Notes under the pieces: model-generated | What the model saw: the letters and a program-made list of their open reading frames with translations, nothing else | Told to the model about the DNA's origin: nothing | Databases searched by the model: none | Assembly: GCF_013744875.1 (NCBI RefSeq) | Contig: NZ_CP059399.1 | Span: forward strand, 3,348,001-3,412,000 | Length of the DNA: 64,000 nt | From: Nocardia huaxiensis | GTDB lineage: Bacteria; Actinomycetota; Actinomycetes; Mycobacteriales; Mycobacteriaceae | Direction: 5' to 3' | Position numbers and translations under genes: made by a program | In this document: positions 1 to 8,038 of the stretch, one piece after another | Numbering within the stretch: position 1 is the first letter of the stretch | Layout of the letters: each line of letters opens with the position of its first letter

Positions 1-1
1 G

Positions 2-247
2 TACCACATCCTCTCGGTCGAGGCCGCGGCCGTGCCCAACTCCATCGCGGCCATCCTGCTGGCCATCCGGGACCGCACCGGTGTGCCGCCGCACGTCTAC
101 TTCGAGTGGACCGAGGGCAACCCGCTCATCAACCTGGCCCGGTTCATGTTCTTCGGTGAGGGCGAGGTCGCGCCGGTGACCCGGGAGATCCTGCGGCGGG
201 CGGTTCCGCGCCGGTCGCAGCGCCCGCACGTGCACGTCGACAGTTGA
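2..247 (+). CDS. C-terminal end of an unidentified protein (5' truncated)
   Basis: The reading frame is open from the window edge and ends at TGA 245-247, giving the last 81 residues of a longer protein. The visible part has a motif around HVYFEWTEGNP and FFGEGEVAPVTREIL and ends in a basic tail. It has no membrane segment. From memory it resembles the cytosolic tail of some actinobacterial APC-type permeases, but this is a weak impression and the protein should be treated as unassigned. The next gene starts 94 bp downstream behind its own operator-like palindrome, so this gene probably belongs to a separate transcription unit. Confidence 0.7.
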   Translation, partial: YHILSVEAAAVPNSIAAILLAIRDRTGVPPHVYFEWTEGNPLINLARFMFFGEGEVAPVTREILRRAVPRRSQRPHVHVDS

Positions 248-279
248 TTCGGTTTAGCTGTAACTCCAGGTTTCACACA

Positions 280-300
280 AGCGTAGAATATTGCTACGCT
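280..300. promoter_or_regulatory. Operator-like palindrome upstream of the hydrolase/reductase/EphD operon
   Basis: Perfect 7-bp inverted repeat AGCGTAG / CTACGCT separated by 7 nt (AATATTG). It lies 41 bp before the ATG at 342, in the only promoter-sized gap before the three-gene operon. Size and symmetry suit a TetR- or GntR-type repressor site. No regulator gene is visible beside it, so the cognate protein is unknown. Confidence 0.45.
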
Positions 301-341
301 CACGCAGCAAAGCAGTGTGGAAACTGAAACCAGGAGTATCG

Positions 342-1247
342 ATGAAGCTACTTCCGAAGCTGGGCCGCCAGCCGGTGACCGAACCCGGTGAGGTAGCCCT
401 GCAGGCCCGCAATGTGCAGTTCGATTGGTCGCGGACCAAGCCGGTGTGGATGGCCGAGGAGCCGATCGCCTCGCATGTGCTCAACGCGCTCAGCATGCTG
501 CTGCCCGAGGGTGAGCGCAGCTTCATCGTCACCTACGGCGAGGCGCTCGAACTGGTCCGCGACGAGAAGCTGCGCGAGGCCATGATCGGATTCATCGGCC
601 AGGAATCCATGCATGCCGAGAGCCACCACAATGCCCTCGAAGAGGTGCTGCTGGCGCACGGCATCGACGTGGAACCCTATGTGCGGCAGACGGAATACCT
701 CTTCCGCAAGACCCTGGGCCCGCGTGAGCTGGACACCCCGGCGGCACAACAGCAGCAGTTGGTGGAGCGGCTCGGCTTCATCGCGACCCTCGAGCACTTC
801 TTCGCCTTTCTCGGCGACTGGATCCTCAATGCCGACCTGGAACAGTTCGACGCCGACCCGCAGATGCTGGACCTGTTCCGCTGGCACGGCGCCGAAGAGG
901 TCGAGCACCGCATGGTCGCCCACGACGTGGCCGAGTACTTCGGGATCGGTTACATCCGCCGCGGCGCGCTCATGCTGATCGTGTTCCCGCTGTTCATCGC
1001 GCTCCTCGTGCGCGGCACCAAATACCTTGTGCACCAGGATCCTGCGCTGCCCAACCACCGCTACCCGATGCTCATCGGCCGCATCTTCGCGTCCATGTGG
1101 CGCGGTGCGCTGCCCGGGATCCCGTCGCTGCTGTGGAGCGCGCTGTCGACCTTCAAACCCGGCTACAGCCCGGAGCCGGTCGGCTCCACCGCGCAGGCGG
1201 TGGCCTACCTCGCCCAGTCCCCGGCGGCTCGGATCATGGCCTCGTGA
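342..1247 (+). CDS. PF10118-family predicted metal-dependent hydrolase
   Basis: A 301-residue protein of the 'predicted metal-dependent hydrolase' family. It is mostly helical with several ferritin-like E/H clusters: GQESMHAESHHN near residue 90, ATLEHFFAF near 150, and HGAEEVEHRMVAHDV near 190. These are the likely metal ligands. A hydrophobic stretch around residues 215-230 suggests membrane association. The start at 342 has CAGGAG 5 nt upstream; an ATG at 291 lies inside the promoter palindrome and is rejected. The TGA overlaps the start of the flavin reductase gene, and the EphD-like gene follows, so the three are probably co-transcribed. The reaction is unknown; the partners suggest oxidation of a lipid or hydrophobic substrate, with this protein perhaps a di-metal oxygenase or hydrolase fed by the reductase. 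Confidence 0.85.
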   Translation: MKLLPKLGRQPVTEPGEVALQARNVQFDWSRTKPVWMAEEPIASHVLNALSMLLPEGERSFIVTYGEALELVRDEKLREAMIGFIGQESMHAESHHNALEEVLLAHGIDVEPYVRQTEYLFRKTLGPRELDTPAAQQQQLVERLGFIATLEHFFAFLGDWILNADLEQFDADPQMLDLFRWHGAEEVEHRMVAHDVAEYFGIGYIRRGALMLIVFPLFIALLVRGTKYLVHQDPALPNHRYPMLIGRIFASMWRGALPGIPSLLWSALSTFKPGYSPEPVGSTAQAVAYLAQSPAARIMAS

Positions 1248-2353
1248 CCATGACCCGACCGATTCCGGCCGAGCCGCCCGCGGATCTGTACGGCAAGGAG
1301 CGGGCCGACCGCACCACCCGGGTGCTGGACAAGATCGCCGAAACGCGTTTGCGGTGGACCACTTTCGTCAACCGGAAGGAACCGCCCGCCCGGGTCGACG
1401 ACCGGCGGATTCCGCTGGTCGTGGTGGAGCGGCGGGTGGAGGCGCACGACACCGATGTGATCAGCCTGCTGCTGACCGCGCCCGACTCGCGGGTGCTGCC
1501 GGAATGGCGGCCGGGCGCGCACCTGGATCTGGAACTGCCGTCCGGGAAGCTGCGGCAGTACTCGCTGTGCGGTGATCCGGCCGATCGGCACGCGTATCGC
1601 ATTGCGGTGCGGCGGATTCCGGACGGACTGGGCGGCTCGCTGGAGGTACACGACTCGCTGAAGGTCGGCACAGCGGTGACCGTGCGCGGGCCGCGCAATG
1701 CGTTCCCGTTCGTGCTGCCCGGATACGGATCGTCCGCTGCCCGAGTGCATTTCGTCGCCGGTGGCATCGGCATCACGCCGATCCTGCCGATGATCCGCAT
1801 GGCCGAGCGGCTCGGCGTGGAATGGTCGATGGTGTACGCGGGACGCAGCCGCGACACCATTCCCTTCCTGTCCGAGGTGGAGAGCTTCGGTGACCGCGTC
1901 ACCGTCCGCACCGACGACGAGCACGGAATCCCCGACGCGGCAGCGCTTTTGCCGGGCGTCGGACCCGATACCTCGGTCTACTGCTGCGGTCCGGTGGTCA
2001 TGACCAAGGTGATCGCCGATGCCGTGCGCGACATGCGCGGCGTGGAAATGTATTCCGAGCGCTTCTCCGCCCCGCCCGTGGTGGACGGGAAGCCCTTCCA
2101 GGTCGCGCTGGCGCGCAGCGGGGAAACCCTCGACGTGCCCGCCGACAGGTCCGTCCTCGAGGAAGTGCTGAAAGTCCGTCCGGACAGCGCGTATTCGTGC
2201 CGTCAGGGCTTCTGCCGCACCTGCAAGGTCCGGGTGCTCTCCGGCGACATCGACCACCGCGACACCGTGCTCACCGCTGACGAGCGGGCCGCCGGCGACA
2301 TGCTCATCTGTGTATCCCGTTGCGACGGCGACCGTCTGGTGCTCGACCTCTGA
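1244..2353 (+). CDS. Phthalate-dioxygenase-reductase-like flavin/2Fe-2S oxidoreductase
   Basis: A 369-residue electron-transfer protein. Domain order: an N-terminal leader of about 60 residues; a flavin-binding barrel with an RQYSLCG motif; an NAD-binding domain with GGIGITPILPM; and a C-terminal plant-type ferredoxin domain with C-x4-C-x2-C (SCRQGFCRTCK) and a last Cys in LICVSRC. This layout (flavin, NAD, then 2Fe-2S) is that of PDR/VanB-type class IA reductases, which pass NAD(P)H electrons to an oxygenase. A GTG at 1244 overlaps the upstream stop codon (GTGA); ATG 1250 is an alternative. Translational coupling to the PF10118 protein suggests that protein or the EphD-like enzyme uses the electrons. 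The partner assignment is inference. Confidence 0.9.
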   Translation: MTMTRPIPAEPPADLYGKERADRTTRVLDKIAETRLRWTTFVNRKEPPARVDDRRIPLVVVERRVEAHDTDVISLLLTAPDSRVLPEWRPGAHLDLELPSGKLRQYSLCGDPADRHAYRIAVRRIPDGLGGSLEVHDSLKVGTAVTVRGPRNAFPFVLPGYGSSAARVHFVAGGIGITPILPMIRMAERLGVEWSMVYAGRSRDTIPFLSEVESFGDRVTVRTDDEHGIPDAAALLPGVGPDTSVYCCGPVVMTKVIADAVRDMRGVEMYSERFSAPPVVDGKPFQVALARSGETLDVPADRSVLEEVLKVRPDSAYSCRQGFCRTCKVRVLSGDIDHRDTVLTADERAAGDMLICVSRCDGDRLVLDL

Positions 2354-2378
2354 GCTCCCGCCTCCCCAGGAGAAGATC

Positions 2379-4145
2379 GTGACCGATCAAACGACCATCA
2401 TCCCCGCCGCCGAGCGCCTCGTCCGCAATGGTGAATTCGATATCGCCGTCTACGAATACGGCGAGCCGTCGGCGGAGACCATTGTGCTGGTGCACGGCTG
2501 GCCCGATGACAACCACCTGTGGGATCGCGTGGTGCCGCTGCTGGCCGACCGCTTCCACGTGGTCACCTACGACACCCGCGGGCACGGGCGCTCCACCCGC
2601 ACCACGCGCACCGAGGACTACAAGCTCGAGCATTTCGCCTCCGACTTCTTCGCCGTCGCCGACGCGGTGAGCCCGGACAAGCCGGTGCACGTGCTGGCCC
2701 ACGACTGGGGTTCGGTGGAGATGTGGGAGGCGGTGTGTGAGCCGCAGGCAGCGGACCGCATCGCCTCGTTCACCTCGGTTTCCGGGCCCAACCTCGACCA
2801 CCTGGGTGCATGGACGCGCGGTGAGCTGTCGAGCGGCAAGGTGTGGGGGCCGTTCACCCAGTTGCTGTCCTCGCTGTACACCGGGCTGTTCATGACGCCG
2901 GGCGTGCCGCGCGTGGTGCTCAAGCCGCTGGGCACCGAGAAGATGTGGTCGCGGTTCGTCGGGCTCATGAACGACACCTCGCCGGAGAACATCAAGCTCG
3001 GACCGGAGTTCCGGCGCGACTTCTTCGACGGTATGCGCATCTACCGCGCGAACATCCTGCAGCGCATGGCCGATCCGCGCGAGCGTCGCACCGAGGTGCC
3101 GGTGCAGCTGATCATCGCGCGGCGCGATGTCGCCGTGCGGCCCGCCGGATACGCCGACACCAAGGAGTACGCACCCAACCTGTACCGGCGTGAGGTCGGC
3201 GGCGGGCACTGGCTGCCGTTCTCGCATCCCGAACTGCTGGCGACCTCGACCGCCGAACTCATCGACGCCTGCAATACCGGCGTGGTGCCGCGCACCCTGC
3301 GCCGCGCCGAAGTCGGCAGGGAGCAGCGGCCTTTCGACGATCAGCTGCTGGTGATCACCGGCGGCGGCAGCGGCATCGGGCGCGAGACCGCACTCGCGTT
3401 CGCGCGTCGCGGCGCCGAGGTGGTGCTGTCCGACATCAATCTCGACTCGGCCAAGGAAACCGCCGAACTCATTGCGGCCGAAGGCGGTACGGCGCACGCC
3501 TACGCGCTGAACGTCGCCGATGCCGACGCGGTGGACGCCCATGCCGCCGAGGTGATCGCCGCGCACGGGGTGCCCGACATCCTGATCAACAATGCCGGCG
3601 TCGGTCAGGCGGGCGACTTCTTCGACACTCCCGCAGCCGAATTCAATCGGGTGCTGGACATCAACCTGCACGGTGTCATCAATGGCTGCCGGTCCTTCGG
3701 CAAGGCCATGGCCGAGCGCGGACTGGGTGGCAATATCGTCAACCTGTCCAGCATGGCGGCGTACACGCCACAGCGTGGGTTCAGTGCGTACTCCACCAGC
3801 AAGTCGGCGGTCTTCATGTTCTCCGACTGCCTGCGGGCCGAACTGAGTGGCAAGGGTATCGGCGTGCAGACCATCTGCCCCGGCATCGTGCACACCAACA
3901 TCGTCGCCACCACCCGCTTCGCCGGTGTTTCGGCCGATGAGGAAGCCGCCAAGCAGCAGAAGTTCGACAAGATCTACGCCGCCCGCCGCTACACCCCGGA
4001 CAAGGTGGCCGAGCAGATCGTCAAGGCCGTCGAACGCGGCCGCGATGTCGTGCCGGTGACCCCCGAAGCCTGGTTGCAGTACCGGTTCAACCGCTTCGCA
4101 CCCTCGGTCGCACGGTTCTTCGCGGCGCGCGTGAAACTGACGTAA
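2379..4145 (+). CDS. ephD: EphD-like fusion: alpha/beta hydrolase (epoxide hydrolase type) plus short-chain dehydrogenase
   Basis: A 588-residue two-domain protein. Residues 1-300 form an alpha/beta hydrolase: VLVHGWPDD near the oxyanion site, an AHDWGSVE nucleophile elbow with Asp as nucleophile as in epoxide hydrolases, and the distal GGGHWLPFSHP His. Residues 320-588 form a short-chain dehydrogenase with a TGGGSGIGRE cofactor loop, NNAG, and a YSTSK catalytic Tyr-x3-Lys. M. tuberculosis EphD (Rv2214c) has the same fusion and nearly the same length (592 aa), and has been linked to epoxide turnover in mycolic acid metabolism. GTG 2379 has AGGAGAAG 8 nt upstream. This is the last gene of the operon; a strong terminator follows at 4163-4197. 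Confidence 0.88.
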   Translation: MTDQTTIIPAAERLVRNGEFDIAVYEYGEPSAETIVLVHGWPDDNHLWDRVVPLLADRFHVVTYDTRGHGRSTRTTRTEDYKLEHFASDFFAVADAVSPDKPVHVLAHDWGSVEMWEAVCEPQAADRIASFTSVSGPNLDHLGAWTRGELSSGKVWGPFTQLLSSLYTGLFMTPGVPRVVLKPLGTEKMWSRFVGLMNDTSPENIKLGPEFRRDFFDGMRIYRANILQRMADPRERRTEVPVQLIIARRDVAVRPAGYADTKEYAPNLYRREVGGGHWLPFSHPELLATSTAELIDACNTGVVPRTLRRAEVGREQRPFDDQLLVITGGGSGIGRETALAFARRGAEVVLSDINLDSAKETAELIAAEGGTAHAYALNVADADAVDAHAAEVIAAHGVPDILINNAGVGQAGDFFDTPAAEFNRVLDINLHGVINGCRSFGKAMAERGLGGNIVNLSSMAAYTPQRGFSAYSTSKSAVFMFSDCLRAELSGKGIGVQTICPGIVHTNIVATTRFAGVSADEEAAKQQKFDKIYAARRYTPDKVAEQIVKAVERGRDVVPVTPEAWLQYRFNRFAPSVARFFAARVKLT

Positions 4146-4162
4146 ACCGCACTGCCCGTTGG

Positions 4163-4197
4163 CAAACGCCCCCGTGCCGTACGCACGGGGGCGTTTG
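4163..4197 (+). terminator. Intrinsic-type terminator after the ephD operon
   Basis: A 15-bp perfect stem (CAAACGCCCCCGTGC at 4163-4177 pairing with 4183-4197) with a 5-nt loop lies 17 bp after the ephD-like stop. The tail GTTTGTCG is only mildly T-rich, as is usual in high-GC actinomycetes. Confidence 0.8.
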
Positions 4198-4306
4198 TCG
4201 TATCACGGCTGCTCCGCTACCCAGCAGCGGGATGTGTCACACCTGAACAGACTCCCCGGATTGTTCTGTCTGTCCGAGAGGTTCGGTGCGACAGTAGCTT
4301 TCGGCC

Positions 4307-4579
4307 ATGGTCACAGCACTCATAGTCATCGGCATTCTCACCGCGCTCACCGTCGCGATGATCTCGCTCTCCCGCACGTCCACTTCGCCGCCGCCGCGTA
4401 CGCATCGGCGCCGTCGTCAGAGCGGGTTCTATTACTACGACGGCGGCACCGGCAGCAGCGGCGGCGGATCGAGCTACACCGGCTGCGGTGGGGGCGGAAG
4501 CAGTTGCGGCTCCGGCAGTTCCAGCGGCTCCAGCGGTTGCGGGGGAGGCGGTGGCTGCGGGGGTGGCGGCGGCTGTTGA
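4307..4579 (+). CDS. Small membrane protein with Gly/Ser/Cys-rich tail
   Basis: A 90-residue protein. Residues 1-22 form one hydrophobic segment, followed by a short basic stretch (RTHRRRRQ) that would keep the tail cytosolic by the positive-inside rule, then YYY. Residues 48-90 are almost only Gly, Ser and Cys with five cysteines, ending GGGGC. A similar Gly/Cys tail ends the larger TIGR04222-type membrane proteins of actinomycetes, but the main domain of those is absent here. There is no Shine-Dalgarno; TAGCTT lies 6 nt before the ATG, as expected for a leaderless transcript. Function is unknown; metal binding or disulfide-linked assembly are possible roles. The gene is convergent with terC, whose stop is 19 bp away. 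Confidence 0.6.
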   Translation: MVTALIVIGILTALTVAMISLSRTSTSPPPRTHRRRRQSGFYYYDGGTGSSGGGSSYTGCGGGGSSCGSGSSSGSSGCGGGGGCGGGGGC

Positions 4580-4598
4580 GCCGCCGCCACGCGATCCG

Positions 4599-5633
4599 TC
4601 AGGCCGGGTGTTCCGAAGACGCGGGCGTCTCGATCTCCGGCCGCTGTCCCCGCGTGGCCCGCAGGCTGGTGAGCGTCACCGTCACCAGTACCGCCACGAT
4701 CACGCCGAGCGAAGCCGCAGTGGGAATGGTCGGCACGCCGCTCCACACGCCGTGCGCCCAGTGCAGCACCAGCTTCACGCCGATGAAGGCGAGAATCACC
4801 GCGAGGCCGTAGGCCAGGTGCACCAGTCGCGAAAGTGCCGCGTGCAGAACGAAATACAGTGCGCGCAGGCCCAGCAGCGCGAACGCGTTGGTGGCGAACA
4901 CCAGGAACGGGTCGCCGGTCACGCCGTACACCGCGGGCACCGAGTCCACCGCGAACACCACATCGGTGGCCATGACCGCCGCGACCACCAGCGCCAGCGG
5001 GGTCAGCGCGCGCTTGCCGTTCTCGATGACGGTCATCTTCGTGCCGCGGTAGTCATCGGTCACCGGCCAGATCTTGCGCAGCAGCCGGACCGACTTCATC
5101 GAGGCCACATCCACCTCGGCCTCGTGCCCGCCCGCCGCATCGGCCAGCAGCTTCACCGCCGTCAGCAGCAGGATCATGCCGAAGAGCAGGAACGCCCAGT
5201 CCAGGGTGGCCAGCGCCGCGGCCCCCAGCGCGATGAACACGCCGCGCAGCACCAGCGCGCCGACGATGCCGAACAGCAGCACCCGCTGCGCCAGCACCTT
5301 CGGCACCGCGAACGCCGCCAGCAGCAGCATGAACACGAACAGGTTGTCCACCGACAGCGACTTCTCGAGCACGTAGCCGGTGAAGTACTCCACCGCCGGC
5401 GTGGACCCGTTGTTCACCCACAGAAAGACACCGAAAGCGACCGGCAAAGCGATATAGAAAGCCGTCCACCCCAATGCTTCGCGCATGGAGACTTCATGCG
5501 GCCGCCGGGTCAGCGCGAAGTCGAGCACCACCAGGGCGAGCACCACACCGATGGTTCCCGCCCACAACCAGGGCGTTCCCACCGAATCGATGGCGGTATC
5601 AGAACTAGCGAAATAGGACAGGGTGGAACTCAT
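4599..5633 (-). CDS. TerC/Alx-family integral membrane protein
   Basis: A 344-residue polytopic membrane protein of the TerC family, with about nine hydrophobic segments. Family hallmarks are the acidic residues inside membrane helices: EKSLSVDNLFVF near residue 92 and MATDVVFAVDSVPAVYG near 230. Relatives (E. coli Alx, B. subtilis YceF/YkoY) are implicated in Mn2+ export or in metal supply to secreted proteins. GAGGAGGT sits 4 nt before the ATG. The 130-nt leader carries a probable yybP-ykoY manganese riboswitch (5657-5761), which fits that role. Confidence 0.92.
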   Translation of the reverse strand: MSSTLSYFASSDTAIDSVGTPWLWAGTIGVVLALVVLDFALTRRPHEVSMREALGWTAFYIALPVAFGVFLWVNNGSTPAVEYFTGYVLEKSLSVDNLFVFMLLLAAFAVPKVLAQRVLLFGIVGALVLRGVFIALGAAALATLDWAFLLFGMILLLTAVKLLADAAGGHEAEVDVASMKSVRLLRKIWPVTDDYRGTKMTVIENGKRALTPLALVVAAVMATDVVFAVDSVPAVYGVTGDPFLVFATNAFALLGLRALYFVLHAALSRLVHLAYGLAVILAFIGVKLVLHWAHGVWSGVPTIPTAASLGVIVAVLVTVTLTSLRATRGQRPEIETPASSEHPA

Positions 5634-5656
5634 CGGACCTCCTCGGGCATGGGAAA

Positions 5657-5761
5657 CCAGCCGAGGTCTCCTTCACCCATGTCCGTGGGCAACCACCCGG
5701 GGATTGGCGACGGCGCCATCCGTACTGACCGGAATGATTCGTGGGAAGTACTCCCCTCTGG
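5657..5761 (-). promoter_or_regulatory. Probable yybP-ykoY (Mn2+) riboswitch in the terC leader
   Basis: Read on the minus strand, the leader contains the family's conserved blocks in order: GGGGAGUA (5749-5756), GGUCAGUACGG (5720-5730), and GUGAAGGAGACC (5664-5675). The 5' CCAG-AGG at 5755-5761 can pair with 3' CCU-cgg-CUGG at 5657-5666 to close helix P1. It ends 23 nt before the terC ATG, and the ribosome-binding site lies just after P1. Known family members bind Mn2+ and commonly control TerC/Alx-type proteins. The match was made by eye; a covariance-model search would settle it. Confidence 0.78.
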
Positions 5762-5808
5762 CCCGACCTTAGCCCACCCTTATCTCACTTGTCCAGTTCG
5801 CCCGATTG

Positions 5809-6237
5809 CTACCGAGGGCTCAGCACCACCACAGCAATCGGCCGCGACGTCTTCTCCTGATACTGCGAATACCGCCCGCCATTGACCTTGTCCACAATCG
5901 CGAACCGCCGCGCATACTCCGGATCATCGGGATACGTGGCCCGCGCGGTAACCGGAATCTTGGTGGTCCCCACCTGAATCTCACAGTCCGCCTTGGCCTT
6001 CAGATTCGCCAGCCACCCCGGCGGCCGCGGCGACCCACCATTGGACGCGGTAACCAGATAATCCTTCCCATCCCGCCCATAGGTAAGAGCATTAGTCCGC
6101 TCCTGCCCCGTCTTCCGCCCAACCGTCCGCAACAACAGCGTCGGGTTCCCGAACAGCAACCGATGCCCGACAACCCCCTTGCTGTTCTCATAAATCCACT
6201 GATGCGCCCGAAGCACATTCACGAACAGATCCGCCAT
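5809..6237 (-). CDS. Deazaflavin (F420)-dependent nitroreductase-family protein, Ddn-like
   Basis: A 142-residue single-domain split-barrel protein of the DUF385/Ddn family. Characteristic parts are LLLRTVGRKTGQERTNAL, the cofactor phosphate-binding GRKTGQ/R motif, then YLVTASNGGSPRPPGWLANLKA. Family members use reduced F420 (less often FMN) to reduce quinones or nitro compounds. The length is typical. GAGGGAAG lies 3 nt before the ATG at 6237. It is monocistronic: tRNA-Met is upstream on the other strand and the terC leader follows. The physiological substrate cannot be told from sequence. Confidence 0.88.
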   Translation of the reverse strand: MADLFVNVLRAHQWIYENSKGVVGHRLLFGNPTLLLRTVGRKTGQERTNALTYGRDGKDYLVTASNGGSPRPPGWLANLKAKADCEIQVGTTKIPVTARATYPDDPEYARRFAIVDKVNGGRYSQYQEKTSRPIAVVVLSPR

Positions 6238-6352
6238 CGTCTTCCCTCCACTCCTGGCCCCCTACGCCACCGTAAGTTCTCGCGAGTCCGAATAGGCAAC
6301 GACCCACCCGAGGCGGTAACATTCCACCGCCCGCAGCCATGCGCAGCGGTCG

Positions 6353-6426
6353 GGGGCGGTAGCTCAGTCGGTTAGAGCCGTGGACTCATAATCCATTGGT
6401 CGCGGGTTCGAGCCCCGCCCGCCCCA
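6353..6426 (+). tRNA. tRNA-Met (CAT anticodon)
   Basis: A 74-nt cloverleaf with a 7-bp acceptor stem GGGGCGG/CCGCCCC, a D-arm starting TAGCTCAG, an anticodon loop CTCATAA with CAT at 6387-6389, and a T-arm GCGGG-TTCGAGC-CCCGC. The discriminator is A6426; no CCA is encoded. CAT could also mark a lysidine-modified tRNA-Ile, but the body looks like elongator Met. Confidence 0.95.
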
Positions 6427-6464
6427 CAACACCTGTATCCGGCCGCCGCGGATTCGCGGTCGGG

Positions 6465-7568
6465 TCAGCAGCATTCCCAGTCGAGGACCTTGGCCAGTGA
6501 TCTGGACTGTGCCGAAGGCGGGGTCCAACGCAGCAGCGCGTTGCGGAGCAGTACGGCCGCGGGGGAGGAGAGCTGGCCGACGGAGCCGACCAATCGGGAG
6601 CGTTCGGCGATCATCTGGGTTCGGGGTCTGCGCTGAGTGTCGTAGCGCGTGAGGTCGCCATCCCGGGTGGCGACGTGGGCCAGCACCACGGCATCCTCCA
6701 GGGCTTGGCAGGCGCCCTGGCCCAGATTCGGGGTCATGGCGTGCGCGGCATCGCCGATCAGTGCGATCCGGCCCGCCACATAGGTTTTCAGGGGTGGCAG
6801 GTCGTAGAGGTCGTGCTTCAGGATCGTTGCTTCGTCGACCGCGGCGAGCAGGGCCGGGATGGGGTCGTGCCAGGAGCCGAACCGGGTCCGCAGTTCGAGC
6901 AGTCCGCCGCCCGGGGTTCCCGCCGCCATGTCGGCGGTGGCGAAGCAGTAGACCCGGCCGTCCGGGAGGGGGCTGTAGCCGAAACGTTCACCCCTGCCCC
7001 AGCTTTCCCCCATATCGTCGATCGGTTCGGTGGGCGTGACGACCACCCGCCAGGCGGTGTATCCGCTGTAGCGGGGTTCGATCGCACCGCAGACCGCCCG
7101 CCGGACGACGCTGTGAATGCCGTCCGCGCCCACGACCACATCTCCGGCCGAAGTTCCCGCCGAGTGCGTGACGACGCCGTCGGCCTGCGCCGCCGTCACC
7201 GAAATACCGGTGCGCACTGCGGCTTCCGGGACGGCGGCGCGCAGGATGTCGAGGAGGTCGGCGCGATGCATCATGACCGGACTGCCGTACTGCGTGCGGA
7301 TGGCCTCGGTGTCGGTCCGGGAGAGCCAGCGGCCCCTGCTGTCACGGATCCCCGCCGAGCCGTCCGCCCGGGCCCGGCCGCGTACGGTTTCGCCGAGACC
7401 GAGCGCATCCAAGGCGCGAAGTGCATTGGGCCACAGCGATAGTCCGGCGCCGACCTCCTCGATTCGGGTCGAGCGCTCCAGCACCTCGACTTCCCAGCCG
7501 CGCCGCCTGAACGCGATGGCTGTCGCGAGACCACCGATACCGCCGCCGACAATGACCGCCTTGGGCAT
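6465..7568 (-). CDS. FAD-dependent aromatic-type monooxygenase (UbiH/PHBH family)
   Basis: A 367-residue flavoprotein. The N-terminus has the dinucleotide motif VIVGGGIGGLATAIAFRRRG; a DG-type motif VVVGADGIHSVVRRAV lies near residue 150 and the GD motif RIALIGDAAHAMTPNLGQGACQALEDA near residue 270. These three define class A flavin monooxygenases, which hydroxylate aromatic or polycyclic substrates using NAD(P)H and O2. AAGGAAAAG lies 5 nt before the ATG. It is the last gene of a minus-strand run (SARP regulator, CMD-fold protein, DoxX-like protein, this gene), so its expression probably follows the SARP. Confidence 0.9.
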   Translation of the reverse strand: MPKAVIVGGGIGGLATAIAFRRRGWEVEVLERSTRIEEVGAGLSLWPNALRALDALGLGETVRGRARADGSAGIRDSRGRWLSRTDTEAIRTQYGSPVMMHRADLLDILRAAVPEAAVRTGISVTAAQADGVVTHSAGTSAGDVVVGADGIHSVVRRAVCGAIEPRYSGYTAWRVVVTPTEPIDDMGESWGRGERFGYSPLPDGRVYCFATADMAAGTPGGGLLELRTRFGSWHDPIPALLAAVDEATILKHDLYDLPPLKTYVAGRIALIGDAAHAMTPNLGQGACQALEDAVVLAHVATRDGDLTRYDTQRRPRTQMIAERSRLVGSVGQLSSPAAVLLRNALLRWTPPSAQSRSLAKVLDWECC

Positions 7569-7618
7569 GTTGCTCTTTTCCTTTCACTGGTATCCGGGAC
7601 GTGAACAGGACCAGCGGG

Positions 7619-7966
7619 TCAGGCCGCGGCTCCCAATCCCAGGGCCGCGGCGACCGGGACGAGATACAGCAGCGGGAAGGCGACCGTCTTGTAGGAGCGC
7701 GCTCGCAGGATGGTGATCACCGCGCCGGCGAAGTACAGGATCAGTCCGATCGCGGCGGCCACACCGAGCAGCGGGATGAACAGGCCGACGATCATTCCGA
7801 TCGCGCCCGCGGCCTTGAGCAGGCCCAGCATGGTCCACCAGCTCTGCGGCACACCGTATTCCACCAGCGGATCGGTCACGAAGGTCGCTCGTCGCAGCAG
7901 CGAGAACGCCGAGAACCCGACCCAGGCGGCGGCGACGATGGTGACGGTGATGTAGGCGATGTTCAT
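7619..7966 (-). CDS. DoxX-like four-helix membrane protein
   Basis: A 115-residue protein with four hydrophobic segments (about residues 5-22, 45-65, 68-90, 95-113) and the family's conserved loop VPQSWWTMLGLLKAAGAIGM. DoxX-like proteins (PF13564) are small membrane proteins, some associated with redox enzymes or redox stress; their biochemical activity is mostly unproven. AAGGAGAG lies 2 nt before the ATG. It sits between the CMD-fold gene (72 bp upstream) and the FAD monooxygenase (50 bp downstream), probably in one transcript. Confidence 0.85.
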   Translation of the reverse strand: MNIAYITVTIVAAAWVGFSAFSLLRRATFVTDPLVEYGVPQSWWTMLGLLKAAGAIGMIVGLFIPLLGVAAAIGLILYFAGAVITILRARSYKTVAFPLLYLVPVAAALGLGAAA

Positions 7967-8038
7967 TTCTCTCCTTGTGAATGGGTGCGGGCAGGCGCGC
8001 GTACCGGCACGCCCGCGGTAGTCGAGGGTCAGTGGGTT

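Noticed and set aside
4488..5885. Long plus-strand reading frame (465 codons) over terC
   Set aside because: Arg/His/Gln-rich shadow of the TerC gene and its leader; no start signal or family similarity.
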